NCBI RefSeq assembly: GCF_037975245.1
Contig: NC_092564.1
Span: 2,631,984-2,695,983, forward strand
Direction of reading: 5' to 3'
From: Apostichopus japonicus
Taxonomy: Eukaryota; Echinodermata; Holothuroidea; Aspidochirotida; Stichopodidae
Length of the DNA: 64,000 nt
Shown here: in pieces, positions 24,741 through 37,356 of the stretch
Position numbering within the stretch: position 1 is the stretch's first letter
Layout: every line of letters starts with the position of its first letter
Made by a program: the position numbers and the translations under genes
The notes under the pieces: model-generated
What the model saw: only the letters and a program-made list of their open reading frames with translations
Databases searched by the model: none
Told to the model about the DNA's origin: nothing

Positions 24741-26889
24741 TCAAGTTGATTCTTTGAAGTTTCGTGGGCATATTCCAATCTAACTTGTCCATAAGTGGAC
24801 TCCTCTGCAACCCTAATGTGCAAAGTTATTAAGAGATTTGGTCTGGTTTTGTAATACTTGGTGTGTGGATTCATAACATTGAGTACAAGAACCCTATTGC
24901 TTTTGATGGAGGTGTGTATAACCACGTACAGTAGACTGACCTGTGTTAGCATGTCATAGTGTTATTGTAACAGCTAGTTCTGGTTATACTAACAAGCAGA
25001 AGTCTAGTGCATTAAAGTCATCGAAACCTCAATGCATTTTGCATTCTGGTTATAGGTAGTAACCAATATGAACCTAAACACGTATACGATCGGTCTAACG
25101 TATACGAAAACGAATGGAGATTCTTATCAACACGCTTTACAGATATAGCTATATGCAAGGATATAAATGGCCGGCATCGTCAAAGTTGGAATTGCGAGAA
25201 CCCGTTCTCGACAGACAATCCAGCAAGCGAGTGTATACTGGATGTGTGCGTTTTGTCGTGTCAAGTCGTTTTGTAAACGTAAGTTATGTCACAAATTATG
25301 AGTTTTGTTTTGAGACCTATTGGATAAGAGAGTTGAAATTTCTCTTGAGAGAGTAACCATGTTTAGTATTCTTGAAGTGTATACTTTAGAAATGACACCA
25401 ACTGTCTAATGTAGCAATGGGAGATAGTCATAAAGGCTTTTTGGATATTTCACGTACAAAGAATTGCATGTGTTTCTCCATCCCCCCCCCCCCCACACAC
25501 ACACAAACAAATCCAAAAATGTTGTTCATATACCATTTTTAAAGGAAATTGCTTACTGTTGTAAATTAGTTGCACATTTTGCAGGCATCTGATCCTCCAT
25601 ATTATTGCAAGTCTTGTGTAAGTAAAAGTCTTAAATCAGACAATTAAATGTTTCATTGAGGTAAAATGCTCAGCGGTATAGGCAGTTATGCAGTTCTGAA
25701 AGTTGGTATCATAAAATACCATTATATATCTCCATTCTAGCACATTTGGGGCGGGGTGGGGGGGGGGAGGGTTTGGGTGGTAGGACAATAGAGACCTCCT
25801 TTAAGCCTTGCGATTTGGTCACGTGTGATCCGAATGCCGGCTGCATTTTACAGGTCATGCCTGACTAACACAGGATATTCACGCCTTCAGAAATGTCGAC
25901 ATTTTAGTTGCCCTTCAGTGATCAGGATTTCATTTTACCATCACTAGATAAGAACGTTCACAGACAATTTAACAAAGAAATCCAACCTCACTGTTAGCTT
26001 TGACATCATTACGCTTATAAACGTTTTCAAATTTCGGATGTAGTCGTACAGTATCTTTGTACGACTTTTAATAACCCATTTACTTTATACTTGACTTTGT
26101 GTGTTACAATACATTACGCAACTATTACAAATATACACAATCTTTACAATGCTTTTCCCCGTTTTTGTTTGTTTCAGTTAGGCCTAATCATTTTTGGTTC
26201 AAGTTTGCCTTTCAATTCTTTCTAAAGTATGTTGGTGGCAAAAGTTGTTGGATTCAAATGAAATCATTGATTAAACTTGGATTTAAATTGGAATGTTTCT
26301 AATTACATTTTAATGTGTGATCTTTCTTTTTTAAAGTTGGATTATAGTTGAATGTAGGGTTAGCCACAACATACTGGTCCTGATAGCATATATCATCACC
26401 ATATAAATTTTTCCTATATTGTGTAGGCCTAGATTTACTTTTCTGCATGCATTTAAGTTCATCGCGAATAAAACTTGACACTAATACAGAAAGTACACAA
26501 AAAGTACACAAATGCTTCACTTATGGACCATTTTGAATACTTTACGGACCTGAAAATATAAGTGTGGTTTTGACTTATTTCAGGGTTTATACGCTATAAC
26601 AAAACCATACGTCCTTTATGCAGGTTCAGGGGATGGACGAGGGGTGGGGGTGTTTGGGTGGGGAGTAACGATCATACCATTAACCACCAGTGGCGGAGAT
26701 TTCTTGTCAGAAGTGGGGGGGGGGGGGGTTGCAGGCCATTGCTGAAATAAAAAGTCATAACTGCTGGCTCACTATCTAAGTGGAGCGCCACCATAAGTTG
26801 GCGCGAAGTGCACAAGAATTTTTTGGCAAATATTGCCTCCCAGATTGCAGTAAATGGCACTGCCCAGGCCTTGAGAAGCTGCATTTAAC

Positions 26890-28260
26890 CAGTGGCGTAT
26901 GCAGGATTTTCTAACCCGGGGGGCGCGTATTACTATTTAAGCGGAGCGCCACCATTGGTTGGCGCGCAGCGTACAAGCAAATTTCTGGTTTTGGTACCCC
27001 AGATCACCGGAAATGGCACTTCTCGGGCTTGAAACTGACCAACCATATGTACACTTTTGCCTGAGAACCAAGTTTTTTCCAAATACCTTTTTTCTCATCT
27101 ATAACCTTTTTGAAGATTGTCACCAGTCACACATCATGTTCGACTTCATCACATATCCTGTGGATCATTGCTTTGTAGGTGATTCTTCATCGCGGCCCAC
27201 AATATCCGTCAGCCCCACTGATCAGAATTTGAAAATTCACAATTCTCGTGAATAAATTCACTTCAAAACATACCCATAATGTTGCACAAAATATCATCTA
27301 TGGACAACCGATATAGAAAAACCTCTTTCAAACCCTAACAGACGGGTCAAAATTGCACGAGTATGATGAAGTATGATGAAGAATGTTGGTTAGGGAATTT
27401 TCGAAAATTCAGACGGCAACTAAAAAATTTCGTTGAAGGAAATAAAAATATACCAGATATTTCCGAAACCGAACACTACACACATCGACAGTTTTGAGCA
27501 TGGGCGCAGATCAGTCTTGGATAATGGTGGGGATGCGTGTCTGTTCTATGACACTATCTAAGCGGAGCGCGACCATGGGTTCGCGCGTAGCGTACGATTT
27601 TTTTGGGCAAATATACCTCCCAGATCGCCGGAAATAACACTTCCCAGACCTAATGATGCTCCTAAACCTCCTTAAGTTTTAGATCTCATGGCTTAGAAAT
27701 TTAGTTTGGGGAAATACATGGGCGTCTGCAGAAAGAACATCAGGGGACAAATAATCCAAGTAGACTTTTGTATATACGATGGGTCTGGGGTCCTCTCCCA
27801 GAATACAAATATAGACTGCCGCAAATGCGATTTCCGTCCTATATTTAACAACTGTGGATAAAATACAATAAAATGAGAACTGCTGTATGTCATTTGCACA
27901 ATGCTGGATCAAACTGCGCCAAAGTTCAATACAGGGGAACTTGAAATGCAGCTATTGGTCAAGACAAATTGGTGGGGACACGGTATATCATGTCCCCACT
28001 ACTGAAAAAGTTGGTGGGGACGCGTCCCGCTGTCCTCACCAGGATCTGCGCCCAAGGTTTGCAGGCTGTTTATCGTGGAACGCCATTTTCATGCTCACTG
28101 ATATGATGTGATATCTGCTGTTTGCTTTACAAATTCGAATAATTTTGTCACTGTTCCTCTTTCTCTTCCCGTTTTCTTGCCGTATTTTCTACTCCATCCT
28201 TTTCTCCTTTTCTCTCTTTCTTCTTTTTCTTTTCCTTCCTTCACCTCGTTGAAGTTTGCA
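26890..28260. mobile_element. hAT-like family B copy (forward), interrupted by 27499-28056
   Basis: It starts CAGTGGCGTATGCAGG, then carries the AGCGGAGCGCCACC hairpin module. It matches the inverted copy at about 55298-57193 over most of its length, including an inner segment near 28060-28130 and a polypyrimidine tract (28140-28250) that is polypurine in the inverted copy. Its right terminus is not recognisable. Confidence 0.7.
27499..28056. mobile_element. hAT MITE inserted into family B
   Basis: The termini are CATGGGCGCAGATC and GATCTGCGCCCAAG. The flanking 8-mers GTTTTGAG and GTTTGCAG are a duplication with two substitutions. The inverted family-B copy near 56130 has the empty site with a single GTTTTGAG equivalent followed by GCTGTT, which confirms the insertion boundaries. 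Confidence 0.85.
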
Positions 28261-29219
28261 AGTGTATACAGTTCCAAAGCTATTCAACAGCAACAAAACG
28301 TTATTTTGTGTATGTCTGTTGTGGGGTGAAGTTAGTGCTATGAGCTACAAGTTCCAATGCGCAAGGTGGGGGAAAGGGGCTAGAAATAATGTGTGGGTCA
28401 ATTCTAACTCGGTTTTCGGTCGTTAATTGTTGATGTAGCCTACCAGGTAAAAGGTTGAAATGACTTTAACAATTTCAAATTTAATAATTGATTTATTATG
28501 CCATTTGGAGCACATAACATAGGCTATAACAGAACATTACTGGCAAAAACTAGGGGGGTTGATTGTGTGGGCCAACCCCCCCTCTTCAAAAAGTGGGGGG
28601 GGGGGTTAAAACCCCCCAACCCCCCCTGTTTCTCCGCCACTGTTAACCACTACATGCGAATAACTCATATACACCATACGTTATAATTACCCACACAGTT
28701 ATCCACATCTCCAGTTAGGAAATATCCATATATATATATAGCACATATAGATATAGGCTATACGCGAAAGGAAACTGTGTATTCTTTTGTACATGGAAAA
28801 GCATCTTCTTTCAGGTATATTCGATACAATTAATCCTTTTTTTGTGATAATAGGTAGTTGACCTGATTATAGAAAGGTCATGTTGTTTATATAAACCGAA
28901 ACTACTATTTTATGCATACCATGGAAGTTTATGTTATTGGCAATGATGCACTTCAATCACATGACTAACTGAAATGTACTGAATAGTCAAAACAGAACAA
29001 TTCTTGTTTATTCCGTTTGTAATACAGTTCCTCTTTTGAAAGCTATTTTTAATTTTACTTTTATGTAAGCATGACGCATTATTAAAAAGAGGTATAGGCG
29101 ATCTTGTGTTTAGTAAAGAATCATAAAATTCCAGAAAACCTGATATTCCGAATTCAGAAACAACATTGTTTATATGTGTTATCTTAATGTGAGCCCCCGA
29201 AGTAGGGAGAAGCTAAAAT

Positions 29220-29483
29220 CCCAGAAAACACAAAACGTTATCATAACATTTTTAAAAGAGCCTCTAAAATATGTTTTTATAACGTTAATTGTGGTGTTAT
29301 AAAAACGTCGGCATAACGTTTTTATGAGATATTAATGTTATATTAAGGGTTTAACGAAAAAATGTTTTGAAATAATAGCCTGAAAACGTTTTCGTGACAT
29401 ATTTATTACACCACAAATAGCGTTATCAAAACAAAAGACGAAAGTTTTAATAACGTTTTAAAAACGTTTTTGTGTTTGCTGGG
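29220..29483. mobile_element. ACGTT-rich palindromic MITE
   Basis: The left end CCCAGAAAACACAAAACG and right end whose complement is CCCAGCAAACACAAAAACG form terminal inverted repeats. The interior is a succession of AACGTT/ATAACGTTT motifs in both orientations, so most of the 264 bp can pair with itself. No coding capacity. Confidence 0.8.
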
Positions 29484-30767
29484 ATAGAAACCAGAAGTTT
29501 CTTCTTGGATTCTTGGATTAGACTAACCATCCGGGGTAACGAATTATATAAAAATGTTTCTTGTGAACGAATCACCAACTTAAACCTGCTAACACTTGGA
29601 GACTAGGGCCTACGTACTGACGACCTCCATAGCATATATATTATAGACTACATTACGTCCTATAGCACATCATTTAACACACATGGTTATATAATTATTA
29701 GTTTCTCGCCCAACACAATGTCCATCTTTAATACTAGTGAATGGTAGCATCACTTCCACGGTCTATTCTTGGACAATATTTCCGTGTTGGGAACATTTAA
29801 TACTTTCTTTCACTGTCCGAGATATCGTAAACAAGACTGCTCACATCAATAAGTGTACATAGACAGCAACTTTTGCTCTATACCAACTAAGCAACTAGCA
29901 AACAGCCCATTAGCACGTCGAGTCTTTACCGCCATATGGAGGATGTAGGTTTGCATTTATTCTAGTATCGTTGGAAGAACGTGTCATAATCACAGTAAAG
30001 GTGATATGATTCTACTGCAGAATACATTAGTCATTAATATACTTAACATGGAATCAAGATCTATACGGTTGGTTTTCTTCCAAATCAGTTTTCGAATGTG
30101 GTTAAATATTGATATGAACAAGAACGGTCCGTATGGTTGTAGTCGAAATATGGCGAATATAATTTAATATTGACTAATCAACTCATTAACCTGTACTATA
30201 GGCCTTTCATGAAGGTTGGCTTAGTTTGACGAAAGGAATCATGTTTTGAGTAATACTATATATAGTTTTGACAAATTGTTAACGAAAACGCAAGAAAGCT
30301 GTCATCAAATTAACGTAAGGTGACCTTCATTAATTTTCAAGTGAAGCACATTAAATTTACTAACTGACACTTACGTACAAACATACATGCATAAACACAT
30401 ACATACACGCATTAATTCACACACACACACATACATACGAGACATTGACGGAATAACGGGCTCAATAAGAGGGGTATATCGATTGCCAAAGGAATATAGC
30501 ATAATTGTTATAAATGTTGTTAGGAATGACGCTTTATTTTAATTTTATGTTGCCTGTCCACCACCAATCACCCCCTTATACCCCCATCCACCCACCCCTC
30601 ACTCACAACCATTACCACCTGTTGAGTCATACTCCGGCACTGTATCTAACATATGTCCACGAGTCATGAATATTCATAGAAATAAATTTATGTTGCACTA
30701 GGGTGTTATATGGTGCACTAGGTTAATCGGGTGTTATGTTTGTCTGCGAACTTTGTGGTTATCCAAA

Positions 30768-31070
30768 GGGTAAAAACATGTGTGTGTGTCCCACTTGTAC
30801 AAAATCGTCAGTTACATGTTTACTGGCGGTCTGGCATAGAATTGCAATATTTTACAACTGACATTTAGGTGGTAAAAAACATCCCATTGTGCTGTCCCAT
30901 GCATGCAGGGTCCAACCTCAAGGGTAAAAACATGTGTGTGCCACTTGTACAAAATCGTCAGTTACATGTTTACTGGCGGTCTGGCATAGAATTGCAATAT
31001 TTTACAACTGACATTTAGGTGGTAAAAACATCCCATTGTGCTGTCCCATGCATGCAGGGTCCAACCTCAA
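30768..31070. repeat. 154-bp tandem duplication
   Basis: Two nearly identical head-to-tail copies begin GGGTAAAAACATGTGTG at 30768 and 30922 and end TCCAACCTCAA. They differ mainly by small indels, which suggests a recent duplication. Confidence 0.92.
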
Positions 31071-31619
31071 TTTATCAATGGCGGTTAACCACTGACTCAT
31101 TAAAACGTAGTCCACATATTTTCATCACACTGCAGAGGGTTCTTGTCTGACAAAAACAACCACAAACTGAAGTTAGTTACCTCATCTATATCATGAAAGA
31201 ATTTCGCTGCAGTTATCTTTTGTTTTCAAGCCATTACTTAACTGGTCTGAAATGGCAGCAAGCCAGGATATATGATACATATATGCCTGCCAAGCACTGA
31301 TATTTTATCGTATATTCTGTGCATAAGAAATTAACTGGTCGTATCCTAATTTGATGGAAGGATCATATTATAACACTAGGGACAACCTGGCGTCTAACTT
31401 ATTTGAATTTGTTACTGTCACCATTGATTGTACTTCACGATAAACAGGCACAGCTGGTCAACGTTCATCAAAGGGTTTATAAGAGTCAAGCAAAATTGTT
31501 TGATTAAGAGAAAATATCGCAACCTTCATAAAATAGAATTTGGGAATTTCAATCAGTTTATTAAGATCGAATTGTGCTACGGTATTCGTTTAGGTTCTTC
31601 ACAATTTTAAATTCAGCAC

Positions 31620-31980
31620 AAACCAGTGGCGTGCTCAATGTTGAAGGGCGGGGGGGGGGTGGTTAGGGGGAATGGCCCCACCACCCGCCGTCAGTTTTAA
31701 AAAATAAGTCAGGGAAGAATACGGGTTTAACCCCCCCCCCCCCCAAATCCCCCGACTCAGCCTTAAAGTTTACTAGCTCAACCTTGCATTTAACGCTATA
31801 CTTATAGACCTAATTTGTAGTGTAACAATGCCTCTGAATTAACCACTTGACGTCTAAGCTATGAATTTTATTCTTGGGGGAGGACCCCAGGCTCCCCCAA
31901 AATACACGGGAGACTGTTTCAATTACTCTAGGCCACACTCCTCCTTTGTGAATCCTTGATTCGCCTCTGGCCCCGGTCCA
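31620..31980. mobile_element. Probable hAT MITE remnant
   Basis: It begins CAGTGGCGTGC with a G10 run and holds a C16 run near 31728. It ends near GATTCGCCTCTG, the complement of a CAGAGGCGAATC-like terminus. No matching target duplication was found, so the ends are uncertain. Confidence 0.4.
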
Positions 31981-32136
31981 AAAAGATCAAGCTACTATAC
32001 CTAAATCTGTCAGGGGAAATTTCGAATTTGAATTCACGTGCAAGCCACTGCAACCAATACAGTAACATTGTTGTGACGTATAAATATAATGATACCATAA
32101 TAAAATAATCTATAATGATATATATATGTATCATAC

Positions 32137-32715
32137 CTGAAATACATCGGTCCATATGACACCCTTGATACCCCCTACTGAGGTATAGAGAGTGCATACC
32201 AGTCCCATTGTTAATATGGAGAGAGGTAGACTTATTCCTGCCACAGCATTCAACGCCAACGATGGCGCATATATGACAATACCCAGATACAGCAGACCGA
32301 ATGCTGTGCTGAATGCTACCACCGACATTCGAACTGCCTTATTAAATCTCTTATCGAAGTACTCGTAAATACTGGTCAATTGTAGGCGATAGAAGATCGG
32401 GATGAAGGTCCTCGTGATGACCACTCCAACAATGGCGCAGTTTAGACTAATCATCCAAAATTCAGGCCCATAGATGTACGCTTCCGCTGGGGTGCCCAGA
32501 TAGGTAATTGCGGACATATAACTAGCCAAGATCGACAGAGCAACCGGTATTGGGCCCATTTCACGGTTGCCAAGAAAGTATTCTTGTGTAGTCTGTTGTC
32601 TACTTCCACACACTCCATGGTAGAGTCCAATAGCCGTCGATATGGCTAAAACTAGCAACAATGCTAAGTAATCCACCACTCCAAATATACTACTACTCGT
32701 AGAGTTAGGATCCAT
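32137..32715 (-). CDS. SLC5A8-like: SLC5A8-like transporter gene B, exon 1
   Basis: This exon has 193 codons from an ATG at 32715 in strong context (AAAATGG) to DVFQ, followed by a GTATGA donor. The first helix is at about residues 12-34. TTQEYFLGNREMGPIPVALS is at about 42-61 and TM1 SILASYMSAITYLGTPAEAY at about 61-80. FWMISLNCAIVG and ITRTFIPIFYRLQLTSIYEY follow, then FDKRFNKAVRMS and two helices before GGIKGVIWTDVFQ. The ASYM segment keeps the family pattern at the first sodium-site helix. The exon is about 60% similar in motif order to gene A exon 1 and stops at the same codon, so the two genes share an intron position. It joins 22384-21086. Confidence 0.95.
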
Positions 32716-32776
32716 TTTGAATGATATATAGCAACGGGAAAGGCAAAACTGGTTGACGGTGACAGCTTGCTCTCTG

Positions 32777-32788
32777 TTTTTATCTATA
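32777..32788 (-). promoter_or_regulatory. Possible TATA box of gene B
   Basis: On the minus strand TATAGATAAAAA lies about 62-73 bp upstream of the ATG. This would allow a 5' UTR of about 30-40 bp. A possible 5'-UTR donor (CAG followed by GTAACC) near 32840 would argue for a more distant promoter instead. Confidence 0.3.
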
Positions 32789-32799
32789 GTCCTCGGTCT

Positions 32800-34780
32800 G
32801 TTGCGACGAATGAGTCATCATGTCGGTGTAGCCAGGTTACCTGCAAAACAGAAGAGGTAAAAGGAATCCAGGAAATTATTCATGTGACGTCATCATCACG
32901 GCGTGAGTCGCTATTTAGTATATTACGATATGCATATACATAACATGTTACGTGGCTTTTACTTCCCTATATTTATATAAAGTAGCCCATGGAAATGATT
33001 TACGGTATATATTGTTATATACTATACGATACGTTTCTTAGAAACAGTTAACTTCGGACATGAACACAGGAAGCATGAAGCATTTGAAAGAAAAACGGAA
33101 GAATGCCAAAGAATTGTGTACTTTTTCCAAGCATGTAGACAAAGTGTCTACGTTCGGGCGTGCATGTAAAATGCCATTTCATATTAAAAAAATGAATGAT
33201 AACTGTCAAAGGTATAGCATGAATTTATCGTCACTTCACACACGGACAGAAGTGACGTCACAAGAGAGGACAGATAGGGCCAATCATTTAGGATTTGTCG
33301 TCCCCTTGATGTCAAGAGAAAGTGCTAACAAAAACCTCGATTCAACTCTCCGCTCTACGAAGCAATAAATACCATAGCAAATGGTTTCTTTCTAAGCAAA
33401 CAAAATGTGTTTACAGACATCACTCATGAGTCTGTTTCCATGAGTGAAATAAAAACAGTTGAAAAAAACTTTACAGATACCCAGAATTGAAAAAGCTACC
33501 GGCCACATACAATACCACATTTTCTCACGTAATTTTCAAATAAAATACTATCCACGTTTTGAAGGTCCCTAGAGGATTTTGTCCACATAATTTACTTTGA
33601 TGTTCCGGTTATAACATTTTGTCTATTTCATAGCAATTCCTATGGGCGGCTATTACCGAAAAAATAGCGAAATCAAAGTATCTCCTAAATCAATCAGCTA
33701 TCAATCAATCAATCAATCTAAAACGAAACAGTAACTTTGAAAGCCAAACAAAATATTGTTTTGATTTGCTATATCTGTTTAATTTTTCTCGATTATAGCT
33801 ATTTCTAAATTACTACCACATTACCAAACAAATATTTACATCCGATAAAAGTACAATGATTTTTTTCAGAGAAATGAACAATGCACCAAACTGTCAAATA
33901 GATTGTTAAAAGTGCACGCCGCCATTTCTGAACTTTCGTCCAAAACGTGCTCAAAATTCGACATGCAGTTTTCAGTTACCCTCGGACGATTTTAACTCCC
34001 AATTATTTCCTTAGAAGGTTAAATCCTGCAGGAAAGTATTCTTGAAAACTATCAGTCATTTTTGAGCGGGCTTAAAATTTGGCTCCAGTACTGATTTCCC
34101 TAAAATCGTGAAATAATTCCATTCATGCATATACGCCGGATACCGCAGGTACTGCACAATCATAGCGTGATTGCGTATATTGATATGTGCACACGATTAG
34201 CACATCTAAGTACACCCCCTAAAGTTATACGTTTATTCGTTGTACTTTCGTTCATTAGTAGATTTAAATGCATTAATTAGGTGGAAGGTCGAATTAAGGC
34301 AGAAAGACGATATGTTTGAAAAAGGCACTTAAACTTTTGGCATGTAATGAATATATGAGATGACGGTGTCATGAATTACGTAACTGTTATCCTAAAATCT
34401 GTTATCCTAAAATGATATACGTGTGGTTTAGTGGTTGCGGCGTTTATACTGGTTTGCATATACGGGTATATTCCGAAACACTAATTTTTTACGGAACTGG
34501 CATACGTCGAATACTTTCGTGAATCGGGTTTCCAAGAAATGGACAATATGCGCGACAATCAGAAAGCAAGTCGTAATTCGTGCGGGACAGCGACCGGTAC
34601 ATCGGATCATTATACCCATGAACGATTAATCGCTTTTATTAAAATGGACCCGTCACCCCGAAAACAAGCCATGTTCCTTGCGGGGCAGCTATATCGGATA
34701 ATTACGTCATGTACGGTTACTCGACTCTGCAAGATCGAATGGTCGGTATCGATATGGACTTATACACTTTGATCTTGAAG
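32800..34780. other. Upstream of gene B; no gene recognised
   Basis: AT-rich sequence. The 102-codon frame at 33060-33368 (+) is rich in Lys/Arg but has no domain or splice context that I recognise. A short CAAT repeat occurs near 33700. Confidence 0.5.
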
Positions 34781-35344
34781 TTGAAAGAATAATCCTGGTC
34801 AAAATTCCAAAAAGAGGAACTTAATCTAAGTATTTTGGTGAAATTTGCATTCAATTACTATGTACCGTTTTTGAGATATTGACAGTTGAAGTTGCCACCT
34901 TTCGTACCAAAAGTGAACTTGGAGCAAACAGGTGTGACGTCATTGTTGCACACTGATACATAATGTTTTGTTTTCCTTTAAATTTTTCGTCTAATTTCAT
35001 ACTCCACAATTGGATGCATCCATAATGTGAATGTACCATAGATATAGGAATTTTATAAACTTCACATCCCATTTAGACAAACTAGCAACCCTATCCAATC
35101 CAAGGTCAAATCAATAGACTGAAAAAGAAAGAAAATACACTGAACATTATATGTCAGTGTGCAACTATATATGACATCACACCTGTTTGCTTTAAGTTTA
35201 CTTTTGGTAGAATATCAGATAACTTCAACTGTCAATATCTCAAAAACGGTACTGCATTTGAATGCAAATTTCACTTGAATGCTATAAGATAATGTTCCTC
35301 TGTACAATATGAAAAAGAAATTTTGACCTGGACTATTCTTTTAA
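34781..35344. mobile_element. Foldback MITE with ~190-bp inverted repeats
   Basis: The left arm (34781-34985) and the complement of the right arm (about 35145-35344) share ordered blocks: AAAGAATA.TCC, GAAATTTGCATTCAA, TACCGTTTTTGAGATATTGA followed by CAGTTGAAGTT, ACCAAAAGT, GCAAACAGGTGTGA and GTTGCACACTGA. About 150 bp of unique spacer lies between. No open frame. A related element begins at 57493. Confidence 0.85.
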
Positions 35345-36898
35345 GTTAGTGACTTTCAAAAAAAAATGTTTGGTTTAACGTAAAATTGAGTTTGACCAAA
35401 TATGACGACACTGTATTTCATATTTAATTTTATTTGTTGGTTAGTGAAGACATATATAGTGATCATATCTTGTAAGCAAATCGTAAGGTTAATACCAGCT
35501 TAGAGGAATTGTAATTGCGACAAACTCTTTTATCCCCAATCCCCACACGGATTAAAGCGTTAATGCATGCATGTTGATTGATCCAGCAGAACAATACAAA
35601 AAGAACTCAACGCATTTGATATAATGTGAAATTTCAGCAAAACTGATGTGGGAGTTTTATCGACTATCAGCAAAAACCCTGGATTGCGACACGAATTTAG
35701 ACAAATGCAAAACAAAAAAACAAATGTAAAATATTAAAGCGGTTGTATAGTGAGGCAAAATATGATCTTCTTTCATATAATTGTTTTAATCTTGTTGAAA
35801 GATGATATGAGTCAATCTGTCAAATTATTGTTGTATTGTATACACACGGGTCCATACAACATGCCATTGTACTAAAAAAATTGCCACAGAAGTGATTAAT
35901 CGTATTATTTTTTTTAAATATCAGAAAACGAAAATCTACTCTGGACACTCTTATATATACCGCGATTTCCATATACTTGATCTATGTAATGTAATCCTTA
36001 ATAATTTGCTTGTATAAATGAATATGAAAAGTTCACACTATTCCGTAAACTAATGAGTATGGATTACACGTTTAACGATATACTTACAAGGAATTAACCC
36101 TGCACAGGTCAAAAGCCTTTCGTTCTTTCAATTTCCTGTTAAATCTTTTTCAGGTGTTGCAGGTCAAATTTCGTTCATTTTAAGAAACAACTGGGGGAAT
36201 TCTCCTCCATGATTCTGAAGGAAATACTTGGAATATACAATCAGCTAAAACAACTATAATAGCGACAAAAAGGATTTAGCAATTGACCATGCTTTTTGGC
36301 TTGCATCTCATTTCTGTACCTACTTAGTCTTGCAAGGAAAGCGAAACGGGACATAATTTTACAACAATAGGTTTACATAAAACATGTAGGCCTTTGTAAA
36401 ATATTAATTGGAAGGTGGATATTTACTTAAACGAATAAATTACGAGATTAATGTTGAAATACCGATATCATTTACTAGGCCTAGGCTATATAGACTAATG
36501 TATGACTTTTGTATGCGAAGACGTATAGAGATAAAGGAAACCCGCTGGACTCAGTGGATCAAATCGTTGTAGGAGATTTAACGGAGCCCTATTATAATAT
36601 ATAGGAGTGATATAAGGAAACGGAAAGAGAGAGAGAGGGGGCAGAGGATATTACCAGAAAAATACGGTAAATCAATGTCGACGACCAGCACTGTCAACAT
36701 TCAAGGAGACATATCAGTAATTTGAGCCATATAAACACCTATTGCCCAAACAAATAACACCGTGACGGCGAGAGGAACGATAACGAAGGCCCTTTCAACT
36801 TACTTGTATACTACGCCCATGGCTTGGAAACTAACGGTAAAGGCATACACTCCCATGAACCTCCGGAGCAAGAGAACCCACCACATAAGGGTGACAAA
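35345..36898. other. Intergenic, no gene recognised
   Basis: Nothing recognisable on either strand apart from a short GA run near 36628. Confidence 0.5.
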
Positions 36899-37356
36899 TC
36901 CTATTAGAGTTTATATATATTAATCCGCACGAATGTTCTCCCGTTTCAGAAAAAGTGCCAAAATGTAGAAGGAGAACATCTTTATTGATATGTTATCAAT
37001 CAGGATCTGGTTTTTAGTGACATGCATGATGAAGAGCATGAATGGAAGTACATGTGGTGTAAAAATTAGGTCAATTGAGGCATATTTAGGCCTCCCAAGA
37101 GCTGCGTACGAGATTGTTTACTATACTGAGTGAAGAGGTCTGTTTACAAGTGACGAAAACTTCAGGCTCTGATAGCAAATTATCTGCATAGTCATGATAC
37201 GAATAATTGATGGTGCCATGAATGGCCAACTTGTCAGCTAACCAGTGATGGGTAGCGTTTAGCTATAGTGAGAACTTTTATCTAGACTTAGAGACCACAT
37301 TACTTTAGTGACTTAGTGTGTTAGTCAATGGGGCTTTTAATTAGGGTATGCTACCT
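36899..37356. mobile_element. TIR MITE, copy 2 of the 14328 family
   Basis: It aligns along its whole length and in the same orientation with 14338-14800, from TCCTATTAGAGT to GGGTATGCTACCT, with scattered substitutions and small indels. Its left terminal repeat is less well preserved. Confidence 0.8.

Larger units (their letters stand above)
26688..28642. mobile_element. Composite hAT island with 8-bp target duplication
   Basis: The left end CAGTGGCGGAGA and right end TCTCCGCCACTG are perfect 12-bp inverted repeats, flanked by TTAACCAC at 26680-26687 and 28643-28650. G-runs sit just inside both ends. The interior is a mosaic of other MITEs: a family-B copy from 26890 and a further insertion at 27499-28056. 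No transposase frame. Confidence 0.85.
22385..32136 (-). other. Intron of SLC5 gene B
   Basis: This 9.75-kb intron runs between donor GT at 32136-32135 and acceptor CAG at 22387-22385. It contains microsatellites, the 447-bp AGGTCA repeat, a hAT composite island, an ACGTT MITE and a 154-bp duplication, all listed separately. Between them (about 24960-26690, 28650-29219, 29484-30767 and 31071-31619) I see no gene or clear repeat apart from a C12 tract near 25482 and a G-rich tract near 25750-25768. Confidence 0.8.

Noticed and set aside
33060-33368. 102-codon open frame upstream of gene B
   Set aside because: No recognisable domain, composition like surrounding AT-rich DNA, and no splice or regulatory context. 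Best treated as chance.
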